Assembly: GCA_946415315.1 (NCBI GenBank)
Contig: CAMKRZ010000001.1
Span: 1 to 64,000 of the forward strand
DNA: 64,000 nucleotides
Direction of reading: 5' to 3'
Source: an uncultured Lachnoclostridium sp.
Lineage (GTDB): Bacteria; Bacillota; Clostridia; Lachnospirales; Lachnospiraceae
Position numbers and translations under genes: made by a program. Positions 30,408 through 39,473 of the stretch are shown piece after piece. Below the pieces are notes generated by a model that ran no database searches, was not told the origin of the DNA, and saw nothing but the letters and a program-made list of their open reading frames with translations. How positions within the stretch are numbered: the stretch's first letter is position 1; every line of letters starts with the position of its first letter.

Positions 30408-31133
30408 ATGGAAAAACGAATGCATGATCGGGATATGCGGGAACCGCTCTTCGACTATCTGGAGGAGCAATATGGGAAAATCCGCATACTCGAGGAGAAA
30501 ACAATAGGAAAATCCCGCGCGGATGTCGTAATGGTCACGCCGGAGAGCCTGTACGGAATTGAGATCAAGAGCGACGCCGACACGTATGTCAGGCTGCAGG
30601 GCCAGGTGCGCGACTATGATCGATACTACGACTACAACATAGTAGCGGTCGGAACGAGCCATGCGGGGCACATCGAGGAGCATGTGCCGGTGCACTGGGG
30701 GATCATCACGGCGGAGATCGTCGATGGCGAGTTCGATTTCTACATGCTCAGGAAGCCGAAGCAGAATCCGAAGAGGACGCTTGCACGAAAGCTGGAATTT
30801 CTGTGGCGCCCGGAGCTAGCGCAGTTACAACAGCTGAACTCCATGCCGAAATACAAGGACAAGCGCAAGGATTTTGTCATCGACAAGGTTGTTTCGCTCG
30901 TCCCGGAGAAGGTTGCCGAGGAGACGATCCATCGGCAGATCAGCGAGATCCTGTTCGAGCGCGACTACACCACCGTGGAGGAGACGCTTCGGGAATACCG
31001 CAAGGGGGAACTTCAGAAAGCCATCGAGGCAGAGGAAGATCCCGGCAGAAAGATGGAATTGATGATGCTGCAGGCGGAGAAGAAAGCAGCATTCCCGCAG
31101 AAACGTCGCAGACGGCGTTCGAGGCGGAAGTAG
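30408..31133 (+). CDS. MmcB/sce7726-like DNA-repair nuclease
   Basis: A 241-residue protein with a PD-(D/E)XK-like N-terminal domain: RADVVMVTPESLYGIEIKSD carries the Asp and the ExK, and VRDYDRYYDYNIVAVGTSH follows. MmcB in Caulobacter helps with DNA-damage translesion synthesis; relatives are thought to be nucleases. The C-terminus is helical and ends in a strongly basic run (KRRRRRSRRK) that may bind DNA. The start is the ATG at 30408. A terminator follows at 31184. Confidence 0.75.
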   Translation: MEKRMHDRDMREPLFDYLEEQYGKIRILEEKTIGKSRADVVMVTPESLYGIEIKSDADTYVRLQGQVRDYDRYYDYNIVAVGTSHAGHIEEHVPVHWGIITAEIVDGEFDFYMLRKPKQNPKRTLARKLEFLWRPELAQLQQLNSMPKYKDKRKDFVIDKVVSLVPEKVAEETIHRQISEILFERDYTTVEETLREYRKGELQKAIEAEEDPGRKMELMMLQAEKKAAFPQKRRRRRSRRK

Positions 31134-31183
31134 TGTGTGATGGGGAAGTTGTTGGGGAGGTTTGTATGGCACAAAACATCCGG

Positions 31184-31211
31184 CGGAGGTCATCGCATGG
31201 CCTCCGTTTTT
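31184..31211 (+). terminator. Rho-independent terminator
   Basis: CGGAGGTCAT / ATGGCCTCCG stem (10 pairs, one T-G wobble), CGC loop, five T residues. Fifty bases after the nuclease gene. Confidence 0.8.
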
Positions 31212-31213
31212 AG

Positions 31214-31242
31214 TTGATTGCAAGGAGGTTACATGGTATAAT
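31214..31242 (+). promoter_or_regulatory. Sigma-A promoter of the envelope gene cluster
   Basis: TTGATT (31214-31219), 17-base spacer ending TGG, TATAAT (31237-31242). It starts right after the preceding terminator. Confidence 0.75.
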
Positions 31243-31296
31243 GTAAGTTGGGTTTGCATGTGGTTGCCGAACCCCGCGTTTTGAGAGTTATGAAGA

Positions 31297-32031
31297 ATGG
31301 ACAGATATATGCGAAACAAAGCGAAACAGACAATTGCATTGGCAATGCTGGCGGTGTTAACGCTCGTGCTGTTCACTGCGTGCGGTGAACGCCGCGGTGC
31401 TCCGTCCGACGACGGTGCGGTGCGTGTTGTGCTCGGGATCGGAGAGGGGGACGGTGACAGCCGTGAGTACGTCGATACCGACGAGCCGGTTTACACTGCG
31501 ACGCCCACACCGACGCCTACGCCCACACCGACTCTGACCGTTGTCACGCCGACGGGCAGCGTGACGGGAGCGCCGGAACCGAGCAAGACGCCGACCGACA
31601 CGCCGGATCAGAAGGGAACCTTCAAGAGCGACGATTGTGCCGTGGTGGTTGGCAAGGTTACCGTCCGACCGCACATGGATTTTTCGGGCAAGGAAAATGA
31701 TGCCGGCAAGGTTGTCGAGAAGCTGGAAGGACAATCCTGCCTGGAAAGCGGTTATGACATCAATTATTACTACGACGGTTACAATATCGACACGATCACG
31801 CAGAACGGTAAGCAGCTGGTATATATGGCCGCTTTCAATGGCGGCGGAGCGAAAACGCTGCGTGATATCGGCATCGGTGCTTCGGTGATGGAAGTGATCG
31901 CCGCGTACGGTGAGCCGACAGAGGACAGCGGCGTCAGTCTGGCGTATGTCGATGGGGATATCCAGCTGATGTTTTATCTGGACGACGACGTTGTGTCCGA
32001 GATGGTGATCGTGGATACGAGTTTCAAGTAA
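31297..32031 (+). CDS. Lipoprotein with a TP-rich linker
   Basis: A 244-residue secreted protein. The N-terminus has basic residues, a hydrophobic stretch (TIALAMLAVLTLVLF) and the lipobox LFTAC, so the mature protein should be anchored to the outer membrane face through Cys29. A Thr-Pro repeat linker (TATPTPTPTPTPT) follows at about residues 68-80, then a C-terminal domain of about 140 residues with INYYYDGYNIDT and LRDIGIGASVMEVIAAYGEP. I know similar domains in clostridial lipoproteins but no function. It is the first gene of the cell-envelope cluster that continues to 39169. Confidence 0.75.
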   Translation: MDRYMRNKAKQTIALAMLAVLTLVLFTACGERRGAPSDDGAVRVVLGIGEGDGDSREYVDTDEPVYTATPTPTPTPTPTLTVVTPTGSVTGAPEPSKTPTDTPDQKGTFKSDDCAVVVGKVTVRPHMDFSGKENDAGKVVEKLEGQSCLESGYDINYYYDGYNIDTITQNGKQLVYMAAFNGGGAKTLRDIGIGASVMEVIAAYGEPTEDSGVSLAYVDGDIQLMFYLDDDVVSEMVIVDTSFK

Positions 32032-32086
32032 CACGAGTTTCCAGCGCGTGAGTCTAATTTTTCGTGCGGGGTTGTGAGGGCAAATT

Positions 32087-33820
32087 GTGAAGGAAATCAG
32101 GAACAATCACAAGAGCAGGAAGAAGAGGCGCAAGAAGATCATGCGAACTCTCCGCTACACGGTTGTGATTACCGTTGCTGTTGCGATCCTTGCTGTGGCG
32201 ATCGCGCTGCTGATCAGGGGCGCGAAGGACATCTTACGGGATCCGGATGACAAGGGTGATCAGGGCGGAGATCGTACCGTGACGGTCACGGAACCCGTAC
32301 AGCCAAGCGGTGCGCAGAATGACAAACCGAGCAGCACGCCGACCGCGACTCCGACAGGCGGACAAGTCCCGGAACCGACCGCAACACCGACAGGAGAGCC
32401 GACCGTAACACCGACGCCGACGCAGGGACCGGTCGTGCCTGTCTTGCAACTGGATAAGGTAACCGGGAACACAGCCTCATTTTCCATGTCGGGATTCCCG
32501 GAAGAAACGATGCAGTACATGCTGCGATACAAGCCATCCGACGCGACCGAATGGATGGGAGTTTCCAACGAAAACACGATCGGCGCATTGATTGCCGGAA
32601 AGCAGTACGACGCCGAACTGATTGTATATTACGAAAATTCCGTACCGTATGTCTCGGAGATCATCCGGTTTACGCCGGAGGGTAACGGCTTCGGGGATCC
32701 GTTCAAAAATGCCTGCGCTATCCTGCAGGTCAACGGCGAGTCGAGGACAGTGAACTACACGAAGCCGGAAGGCTGCCTCGGCGTTAACGCCTGGATGGAA
32801 TTTGACGAAGGCTTATACACGAGCGCGGACCTCACGGAGAAAGTGCGTGATCTCATCGGCGGAACGGCGATGCGGATCACCGAGGATGAGAACGGGCAGT
32901 ATGTCTGCAGCCTCGGGGCAAACCGGTATGCCGTTCATGTCACCGTGGTGGGTGTTGCGAACGGCGAGGCGGACAACAGTGATGTGAAGGACGGATGGGT
33001 CCTCGGCAATGCGATCCTTGTGGACTTGGCGATGATCTTCCCGAGCGAGTCCCCGTACTCCATTCAGAATGACCGCACGAACTCGTACAGTTCAATCTTC
33101 ACCTGCGGCGGTGATCCGCTACAGATAGACGCGGACTCCCCGGAGGAGACACGATATGACCCGTTGCGCACGGCAGATGGCGCAACATCGCTGGTGACGG
33201 GCGGCCGCAATGTGATTGATGATGTTACCGGGCAGGCGCTTCCGAACTACGGAGCAAGCACGCAAATGCCGGCGGTATGGGATCTGGCGCTGCAGCTTCT
33301 GACTGCGCAGAGAAACGCGCTTGCGAAGGGCTGCTGCCTGCTGATCTACGAGTCCTACCGGCCGAATTCGACTTCGAAGGCTGTGTACAAAGCCATGAAG
33401 GCATACGGGTATTTCCGGACGGAGATCTCCGTTATGATGGACGTGGACGGCAAGGAGCAGGAGAAGAAACTGACGCTTGCCAACGGTTTCCTCGATATGA
33501 AACTTGCCGAGGAGAATTACATCGCGATCGATTCCAATCATAACAAGGGAATTGCACTCGACCTGACGATACGGCGGTATGACACGATCAGTGAGCTCGG
33601 CGCGGAGGTCGAGATGCAGACCAAGATGCACGCTCTGGACTATCGTTCCAACATGGACTACAACACGGAGGAAGCCAAGCTGCTGTACTCGATCATGACC
33701 GAGGGCACGGGATTGATCCCGTTGCGCAGGCAGCAGGAGTGGTGGCATTTTGAGCTGAATAAAAATGTTGAAGATTTTCCGTGCATCACGCAGTACGTGT
33801 TTGCGGATTACGAGTTGTGA
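32087..33820 (+). CDS. Membrane-anchored D-Ala-D-Ala dipeptidase-like protein (VanX/M15 family)
   Basis: A 577-residue protein with a GTG start (GTTGTGAGGG upstream). A transmembrane helix (VVITVAVAILAVAIALLI, about residues 26-43) follows a very basic N-terminus. Next come a TP-rich linker and a fibronectin-III-like domain (around 140-210). The C-terminal catalytic domain has the VanX/M15D signatures YESYRPN, SNHNKGIALDLTI and QEWWHFELN, which hold the zinc ligands and the catalytic Glu. It should act outside the membrane on D-Ala-containing peptidoglycan peptides. It forms an envelope cluster with its neighbours; vancomycin resistance is not implied because vanH and vanA are absent. Confidence 0.85.
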   Translation: MKEIRNNHKSRKKRRKKIMRTLRYTVVITVAVAILAVAIALLIRGAKDILRDPDDKGDQGGDRTVTVTEPVQPSGAQNDKPSSTPTATPTGGQVPEPTATPTGEPTVTPTPTQGPVVPVLQLDKVTGNTASFSMSGFPEETMQYMLRYKPSDATEWMGVSNENTIGALIAGKQYDAELIVYYENSVPYVSEIIRFTPEGNGFGDPFKNACAILQVNGESRTVNYTKPEGCLGVNAWMEFDEGLYTSADLTEKVRDLIGGTAMRITEDENGQYVCSLGANRYAVHVTVVGVANGEADNSDVKDGWVLGNAILVDLAMIFPSESPYSIQNDRTNSYSSIFTCGGDPLQIDADSPEETRYDPLRTADGATSLVTGGRNVIDDVTGQALPNYGASTQMPAVWDLALQLLTAQRNALAKGCCLLIYESYRPNSTSKAVYKAMKAYGYFRTEISVMMDVDGKEQEKKLTLANGFLDMKLAEENYIAIDSNHNKGIALDLTIRRYDTISELGAEVEMQTKMHALDYRSNMDYNTEEAKLLYSIMTEGTGLIPLRRQQEWWHFELNKNVEDFPCITQYVFADYEL

Positions 33821-33890
33821 TGTACGGGAGTGAAGTTTGCTAAATGCGAGCATAATGTTCGGAAAATGTTGATAACACAGTGAATGTTGA

Positions 33891-33928
33891 GGTTCCCGCG
33901 CCGGATGAGTGGGAGCGCGGACCTTTTT
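33891..33928 (+). terminator. Rho-independent terminator after the dipeptidase gene
   Basis: CCGCGC / GCGCGG stem with GGT / ACC outer pairs, then five T residues. It ends 14 bases before the start of the next gene and rules out a GTG start at 33880. Confidence 0.7.
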
Positions 33929-33942
33929 GTTGGGGATATAGG

Positions 33943-36291
33943 ATGGATCAGAATTCGCAACAATTGATTCAGGATGAGGACGAGTACCTCGAGGACGAAG
34001 ACTTTGAGAACGAAGCTTTCGATGAAGACGGCTTCGCGGACGAGGACTTTGAGGACGAATACCTCGAAGACGAGTACTCTGAGGGCGAAAACTCTGAGGA
34101 CGATTACTCCGAGGACGAAGTCCCGGTAGTTACGGCTTCTGAGGAGCAGAACAGTCCGGAAGATCCTGGCGATAACCGGCTCCGCGAGTGGAGGCCCCGG
34201 ATGCGCAGGCAACTGCGCCGCCGGCAGCGGCATCTCGCGGTTCTTTTGGTGCTTTCCATACTGTTCCTGGTCGGCATCGTAGTCTTCCGAAGAGCTGCGA
34301 TGAGCGACGGCTGGCATGATACAGAGGCCGGCAGGATTTATCGGCAGGATGGCAAGAGAGCGATCGGGCAGCGGATGATCGACGGCGTGCTCTACCTGTT
34401 CGACGGCGACGGTTACCTGATCGAGGGACCGGCCGAGGACGGCGGTGATGTCTACTATTCCACGGCGTCCGGTATTCGCAAGGGCGTCGCGACGATCGAC
34501 GGTGAGGACTACCTGTTCGACGAGACGGACGGCAAGCTCAAGCGCGGCTTCTATACGGAGAACGGCGTTCTTTACTTCCGCAATTCCCGCGGCTTCATCG
34601 AGCCGGGGATCCGGGAGATCGATGGGCATGTGTACCAGATCGCCTCGGATGGAAGAGTACTGTCCGGGTGGCTTGAGTGTGAGGCGGGAAGCCGTTATTT
34701 TGCGCCGGAAGATAACGTCATGCAGACGGGCATGTGCGAGATCGACGGGAAGCAGTACGCGTTTGACTGGAACGGGTACCTGCTGAAAGGGTTTGTAAAG
34801 ACCGCAAACAGCCTGTATTACGCCTCGGAAGAGACCGGAGCGCTCAGCTTCGGGCGGATCACGGTCGACGGCAAGGAGTATTATTTTTCGGAGGACGGGG
34901 CAAGGCTGAACGGTGCCGTGGAGATCGACGGGCAGCACTGGTACCTGGAGGACAACGTGTTCCACTACGGCTGGATCGAGGACAGCACGGGAACGTTCTA
35001 CAGCACGGAGACGGGCGGGCTGGTTGTCGGCTCGCAGAAGATCAACGGCAGGAATTACTATTTCGAAGAGGATTACCGGCTGGCGCGCGGCTGGGTTTCG
35101 CGCAGCGGAAACCGGTTCTACTACGACACGGACGGCGCGATGCTGACCGGCTGGCAGACGATCGACGGGGTTCGGTATTGCTTCTCGGATTCCGGCGTGC
35201 TGCGCACCGGCGAAGTGGAGATCGACGGCACGAAGTACCGGTTCCGCGAGGACGGCGCGTACTTCGACGGTTACGTTACGACGGAGCTCGGAGAGCAGTA
35301 TTACAAGCGCGGATACCTTCAGACCGGAATTACGAAGATCGGTGACAAATACTACTATCTCGACAGCAACGGCGTCGTGAGCGGCGGCAGACACACCGTC
35401 GACGGCAAGGCTGCATTTTACAATGAAGACGGCAGCGCCATGACCGGCTGGCAGAAGATCGACGGCAAGAAATACTACCTCGGCTCCGACGGCGTGATGA
35501 AGCAGGGCATAACGGAGATCGGCGGCAAATACTATTACCTTGCCAAGGAAGGCGGCCTTCTGTCGGAGGGCTGGCATTCGGTCGGCGGCAAGATTTACTG
35601 CTATTCGGACGGTTCGATGGCGGTCGGCGTGACGAAGATTGACGGGTCTCTGTACGCCTTCAGCGACTCCGGAATTTTGATTACAAAAGAGGGCATCCAG
35701 AGGGTTGACGGCAAGAACCGTTACGTCTATTCCGACGGCAGGATCGCAGTGAGCACCGAGATCACAGTCAGCGGACAGAAGTACACGATCGACTCGAAGG
35801 GCGTTGCGACGAAGAAGTTCAGCAGCGTGAACGAGGACAACATCGAGGAATACCTGAAGTACGTGATCGAGAACGAGATCAAGAGCAAGGACATCAAGTC
35901 GCTTTACAACTGGGTGAAGCGCAAGATCGGCTACTATTCCTACTATTCCTCCGGTAGCAAGAGCACGAAGACGCTTGCTGTCGAGGCGCTCAACAAGCGG
36001 TGCGGCGCATGCTGGCATTACGCGGCGTTGATGACGATGATCCTCAAGGCAGCGGGCTATGACGCGCGCGTGCTCAAGGGCGGCGGGCATACATTCGCGG
36101 AGCACCAGTGGACGATCGTCAAGAAGGACGGCGTGTGGTACCACATCGACGCAATGCGCTCCAGCGTCTACATGGTGACGACGGAGAAACTGAAAGAGTA
36201 TAAATTCACCTATCAGGATTCGCGGTACGGCCCGAGAAAGGGCGAGAAGGGATACACCGCAGAGTACTATTACGGCTATACGATGCCGTAA
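33943..36291 (+). CDS. Membrane-anchored wall-repeat protein with C-terminal transglutaminase-like domain
   Basis: A 782-residue protein. Residues 10-70 are almost entirely Asp/Glu with some Tyr and Phe (EDEYLEDEDFENEAFDEDGF). After a basic patch a single transmembrane helix follows (HLAVLLVLSILFLVGIVVF). The next roughly 500 residues are about twenty degenerate 20-residue repeats of the choline-binding/glucan-binding type (GWQKIDGKKYYLGSDGVM). The last about 150 residues are a transglutaminase-like domain: Cys in CGACWHYAALMTMILKAAGY, His in EHQWTIV and Asp in YHIDAM. ATG at 33943 follows TGGGGAT. The domain probably faces the wall and crosslinks or cleaves a surface component; this is inference. 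Confidence 0.88.
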   Translation: MDQNSQQLIQDEDEYLEDEDFENEAFDEDGFADEDFEDEYLEDEYSEGENSEDDYSEDEVPVVTASEEQNSPEDPGDNRLREWRPRMRRQLRRRQRHLAVLLVLSILFLVGIVVFRRAAMSDGWHDTEAGRIYRQDGKRAIGQRMIDGVLYLFDGDGYLIEGPAEDGGDVYYSTASGIRKGVATIDGEDYLFDETDGKLKRGFYTENGVLYFRNSRGFIEPGIREIDGHVYQIASDGRVLSGWLECEAGSRYFAPEDNVMQTGMCEIDGKQYAFDWNGYLLKGFVKTANSLYYASEETGALSFGRITVDGKEYYFSEDGARLNGAVEIDGQHWYLEDNVFHYGWIEDSTGTFYSTETGGLVVGSQKINGRNYYFEEDYRLARGWVSRSGNRFYYDTDGAMLTGWQTIDGVRYCFSDSGVLRTGEVEIDGTKYRFREDGAYFDGYVTTELGEQYYKRGYLQTGITKIGDKYYYLDSNGVVSGGRHTVDGKAAFYNEDGSAMTGWQKIDGKKYYLGSDGVMKQGITEIGGKYYYLAKEGGLLSEGWHSVGGKIYCYSDGSMAVGVTKIDGSLYAFSDSGILITKEGIQRVDGKNRYVYSDGRIAVSTEITVSGQKYTIDSKGVATKKFSSVNEDNIEEYLKYVIENEIKSKDIKSLYNWVKRKIGYYSYYSSGSKSTKTLAVEALNKRCGACWHYAALMTMILKAAGYDARVLKGGGHTFAEHQWTIVKKDGVWYHIDAMRSSVYMVTTEKLKEYKFTYQDSRYGPRKGEKGYTAEYYYGYTMP

Positions 36292-36303
36292 ACGGAGGAA
36301 TCG

Positions 36304-37713
36304 ATGGTTTTCAGCTCGGTTACATTTCTGTGCATTTTCTTTCCAATCGTGTTTCTGCTGCACGCGGTTCTTCCGAACGGCAAAGCGAGAAACGCGGCGC
36401 TGATCCTCGCGAGCATACTGTTCTATGCTTACGGGGAGCCTGTCTATGTCATCCTTTTGCTGATTTCCGTCATTTGCAACTATCTGTTCGGTCTGGGTGT
36501 CACGGGCGAGCGTCGGAAAATGGTGCTGACGTTCGCGGTCATCGTGAACATCGGCCTGTTGTTCGTGTTCAAGTACGCGGGCTTCTTTGTTACCTCCCTG
36601 AACAGCATGCTGCCGGCGAAGGCAGCGCTGCCGGTGCCGAAGCTGTCGCTTCCGATCGGTATTTCCTTCTACACATTCCAGGCGCTGTCGTACGTGATCG
36701 ACGTGTACCGCGGCAAGGCCGAGGTACAGCGGAACTTCTTCCGGCTGCTTCTGTACGTCTCGTTCTTCCCGCAGCTGATCGCAGGCCCGATCGTCAAGTA
36801 CCATGACATCGAAAATGAGATCCGCACGAGAAACGCGACGGTGGACGACATTTTCTACGGGCTCACGCGCTTCAGCATCGGCCTCGGAAAGAAGGTGCTG
36901 ATCGCCAATACGATGGCATTTGTCGCGGACTCGATCTTTGCGATGCCGAAGTCCTACATCGGGCTTCTGGCGTCGTGGGTGGCGGCGATCGCGTACCTGA
37001 TGCAGATTTACTTTGACTTCTCGGGATATTCCGACATGGCGATCGGACTCGGTCGGATGTTCGGGTTCCATTTTCAGGAGAATTTCAACTATCCGTACAT
37101 TGCGGACAGCATTCGCGAATTCTGGAGACGGTGGCATATCTCGCTGTCGACGTGGTTCCGCGATTACCTTTACATTCCACTCGGCGGAAACCGCAAGGGC
37201 AAGGCGCGCACGATCCTCAACAAGTACATCGTGTTCTTCTGCACCGGTTTCTGGCACGGCGCCAACTGGACGTTTATTGTTTGGGGCCTGTTCCACGGCA
37301 CGCTGCAGATGTGCGAGGAGAAGGAGTGGATCCCGGTTCACCGCGGGTGGAAGGTGTTCAATCACATCTATGCGCTTCTCATGGTGACGATCGGCTTCGT
37401 CGTGTTCCGCGCGGATACGCTGTCGCAGGCCGGCGCGATGATCGCCGCGATGTTCGGCTTCGGCGCGAACAACGGCTATGGTTTTGTGAAGACGGCGGCG
37501 TTGCTGTCGCCGTACGTGATCTTCGTGATGCTGTGCGCATTTGTCGGCTGTACGCCGCTTCCGTCGCTTTTGGCTAAGCGCCTGTGCGCGCCCCGCGACC
37601 GGAAGACGATCGGCGACTATGCCGCAATGGCGCTGTCGCTTGTCATCCTCGGCCTTGCGCTGATGGCGCTGGCTGCGGAGAGTTACAACCCGTTCATTTA
37701 CTTCCGATTCTGA
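36304..37713 (+). CDS. MBOAT-family O-acetyltransferase (AlgI/PatA-like)
   Basis: A 469-residue protein with about 11 transmembrane helices. The family signatures are LPIGISFYTFQALSYVIDVY, FFPQLIAGPIVKY, MQIYFDFSGYSDMAIGLGRM, and the active-site histidine region FWRRWHISLSTWFRDYLYIP and TGFWHGANW. It moves acetyl groups from the cytoplasm across the membrane onto a cell-wall or exopolysaccharide substrate. AACGGAGG lies before the ATG. It forms a pair with the AlgJ/X-like gene 49 bases downstream. Confidence 0.93.
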   Translation: MVFSSVTFLCIFFPIVFLLHAVLPNGKARNAALILASILFYAYGEPVYVILLLISVICNYLFGLGVTGERRKMVLTFAVIVNIGLLFVFKYAGFFVTSLNSMLPAKAALPVPKLSLPIGISFYTFQALSYVIDVYRGKAEVQRNFFRLLLYVSFFPQLIAGPIVKYHDIENEIRTRNATVDDIFYGLTRFSIGLGKKVLIANTMAFVADSIFAMPKSYIGLLASWVAAIAYLMQIYFDFSGYSDMAIGLGRMFGFHFQENFNYPYIADSIREFWRRWHISLSTWFRDYLYIPLGGNRKGKARTILNKYIVFFCTGFWHGANWTFIVWGLFHGTLQMCEEKEWIPVHRGWKVFNHIYALLMVTIGFVVFRADTLSQAGAMIAAMFGFGANNGYGFVKTAALLSPYVIFVMLCAFVGCTPLPSLLAKRLCAPRDRKTIGDYAAMALSLVILGLALMALAAESYNPFIYFRF

Positions 37714-37762
37714 CCCGCGTACGGCGCGGTGCTGATACTTGTGAAACTTTGCTGGAGGCTGC

Positions 37763-39169
37763 ATGAAGAAGAAACTGGCATTCATCGTGATCTACCTTCT
37801 GGTCTGCCTGGTGCCCCTGGTCACCGTCGGGCTTTCGAAGGACACGTCTGCGTCGGAGAAGCGGGAGAGCGCCGAGTTTCCGAAGGCAGTCAGTGACGGC
37901 AAATTGAATACCTCATTTTTCACGCAGTTCGACGCGTGGTTCTCCGACCACATGGGCGGCCGGTCCTTCCTGGTCAGCGCCGAGACGAAGATGAAGGAGA
38001 AAATCTTCGGCGAATCCGCGGAGAGCTCCGTGATTCTCGGCAAGGACGGCTGGCTCTTCTACGAGAAGACCGTGGATGACTACTGCCACGTGCGCACGAT
38101 GACCGATCGGAACGTGGAAAATGCGGCCCGCACGCTTCAGATGATGTCTGATTACTGCGCGGCGCAGGGCGCGGAGTTCGTGTTCACGGTCGCGCCCAAC
38201 AAGAATACGCTCTATCCCGAGTATATGCCTGACCGGTACGACAAGGCGGACGGCATGAGCAACCTCGAGGCGCTCGCTGCGGCGCTGCCGCGGTACGGCG
38301 TGACGTACGTGAACCTGGTGACGGCTTTTTCCGGGGAGGACAAGGTGCTGTACCAGCCGCGCGACTCCCACTGGACGTACGAGGGAGGCATGCTTGCCTA
38401 CCGCAGGATCGTCGATGCGCTGACGAAGGAGCATGACCATTTTGCGGATGTGACTTATACGGTGAAAAATGACTGGGACGCGGACCTTGCGAACATGATC
38501 TATCCCGACGCTCCTGACGAGGATGAACAGACGTATCCGAACATCGATTACACGTTCACTGTCAAGGGCGGCAGCACGGTGTTCGACGAGGCGCTGGTCA
38601 TCGAGACGCTCGGCGGGCCGGGGACAGGCAATCTTCTGATGTTCCGCGACTCGTTCGGCAACACGACGTGGCGGTATTTTGCGCAGGGGTTCTCCAAGGC
38701 GGAGTTCCAGCGTGCGGTGCCGTACCGCATGAACTCGGTGCAGCGGCTCGGGGCGGACGCGGTCGTGCTGGAAATCGTTGAGCGTAATCTGATCAATCTG
38801 GTGGAGAAGGCGCCGCTGATGGAGGCACCGAAGGCGGAACTCGACATACTCGACGCTGTGGATATGAAGGACGCCGCCAATCATATGGAAAATGAGTCGG
38901 TGAGCAGCTTCCTTCACGTTTACGGCTGGATCGACGAGAAATGGCTCGGAGATCGCTACCGCGTCTACATGGTCGTGAACGAGAACGGGACAAATGCCTT
39001 CTATGAGGCGTTTCCTTCGTTCGAGCGGGAGCTGTTCGGGAAGGAAGAGAGCGGCGACAACGGTTTCTCCGCTTATCTGCCGGAGAGCGTGACGGTCGAG
39101 GCGGTCAAGGGCATCCTCGTGGAGACGAACGGAAGATACTACTATGCGCCGAGCGAGACGATGAAGTAA
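37763..39169 (+). CDS. AlgJ/AlgX-like SGNH-type protein, partner of the MBOAT acetyltransferase
   Basis: A 468-residue protein with an N-terminal signal or anchor segment (FIVIYLLVCLVPLVTVGL). The catalytic-type motifs of the DHHW/AlgX group are visible: YQPRDSHWTYEGGMLAYRRI contains the Asp-His pair and MFRDSFGNTTW the serine. ILGKDGWLFYEKTVDD is a conserved landmark. It is proposed to receive acetyl from the MBOAT protein and place it on an extracellular glycan. A terminator follows. Confidence 0.88.
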   Translation: MKKKLAFIVIYLLVCLVPLVTVGLSKDTSASEKRESAEFPKAVSDGKLNTSFFTQFDAWFSDHMGGRSFLVSAETKMKEKIFGESAESSVILGKDGWLFYEKTVDDYCHVRTMTDRNVENAARTLQMMSDYCAAQGAEFVFTVAPNKNTLYPEYMPDRYDKADGMSNLEALAAALPRYGVTYVNLVTAFSGEDKVLYQPRDSHWTYEGGMLAYRRIVDALTKEHDHFADVTYTVKNDWDADLANMIYPDAPDEDEQTYPNIDYTFTVKGGSTVFDEALVIETLGGPGTGNLLMFRDSFGNTTWRYFAQGFSKAEFQRAVPYRMNSVQRLGADAVVLEIVERNLINLVEKAPLMEAPKAELDILDAVDMKDAANHMENESVSSFLHVYGWIDEKWLGDRYRVYMVVNENGTNAFYEAFPSFERELFGKEESGDNGFSAYLPESVTVEAVKGILVETNGRYYYAPSETMK

Positions 39170-39186
39170 GAAAGTTGGATTTTACG

Positions 39187-39223
39187 AGAGCATTCCGAAA
39201 AGGATTCGGGGTGCTCTTTTTTT
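39187..39223 (+). terminator. Rho-independent terminator of the envelope cluster
   Basis: AGAGCATTCCGAA / TTCGGGGTGCTCT stem (two T-G pairs) with an AAGGA loop, and seven T residues. It ends the envelope cluster. Confidence 0.85.
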
Positions 39224-39349
39224 GTTGTCATGTTATTCTACAAGAGTAGTCCATTGATCGGCAAGGGCTTTGCGAGAATCCCAGAGCATCGGCAGCGCTT
39301 TTTCAATGTGGAAAAACCGTGAAACCGATGTGAACAAAACAAAAAAATA

Positions 39350-39378
39350 TTGCATTTTCCGTGAAAACAAAGTATAAT
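39350..39378 (+). promoter_or_regulatory. Sigma-A promoter of the second XRE gene
   Basis: TTGCAT (39350-39355), 17-base spacer, TATAAT (39373-39378). It gives a leader of about 90 bases. The region 39224-39349 before it shows no gene. Confidence 0.7.
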
Positions 39379-39473
39379 ATGTGCAACGAAAGTTTAAGGA
39401 CGTTATACGAAAGTGTAATAAGTTTAACGAAGATATAAGAATCGGGGCAAAATCGACCGGGAGAGGGAAGAAA

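Noticed and set aside
32087-33820. Vancomycin resistance operon because of the VanX-like gene
   Set aside because: VanH and VanA/B genes are absent and the protein is membrane-anchored with an additional Fn3-like domain; a peptidoglycan-trimming role is more likely.
33880-33942. GTG start at 33880 for the wall-repeat protein
   Set aside because: The codons would run through the hairpin-plus-T-run terminator at 33891-33928, and ATG 33943 has TGGGGAT just upstream.
33808-37785. A minus-strand open frame of 1,325 codons
   Set aside because: It lies antisense to three well-supported plus-strand genes with intact family motifs, starts and terminators. Its composition (Arg/His-rich, no domains) is typical of the shadow frame of GC-rich genes.
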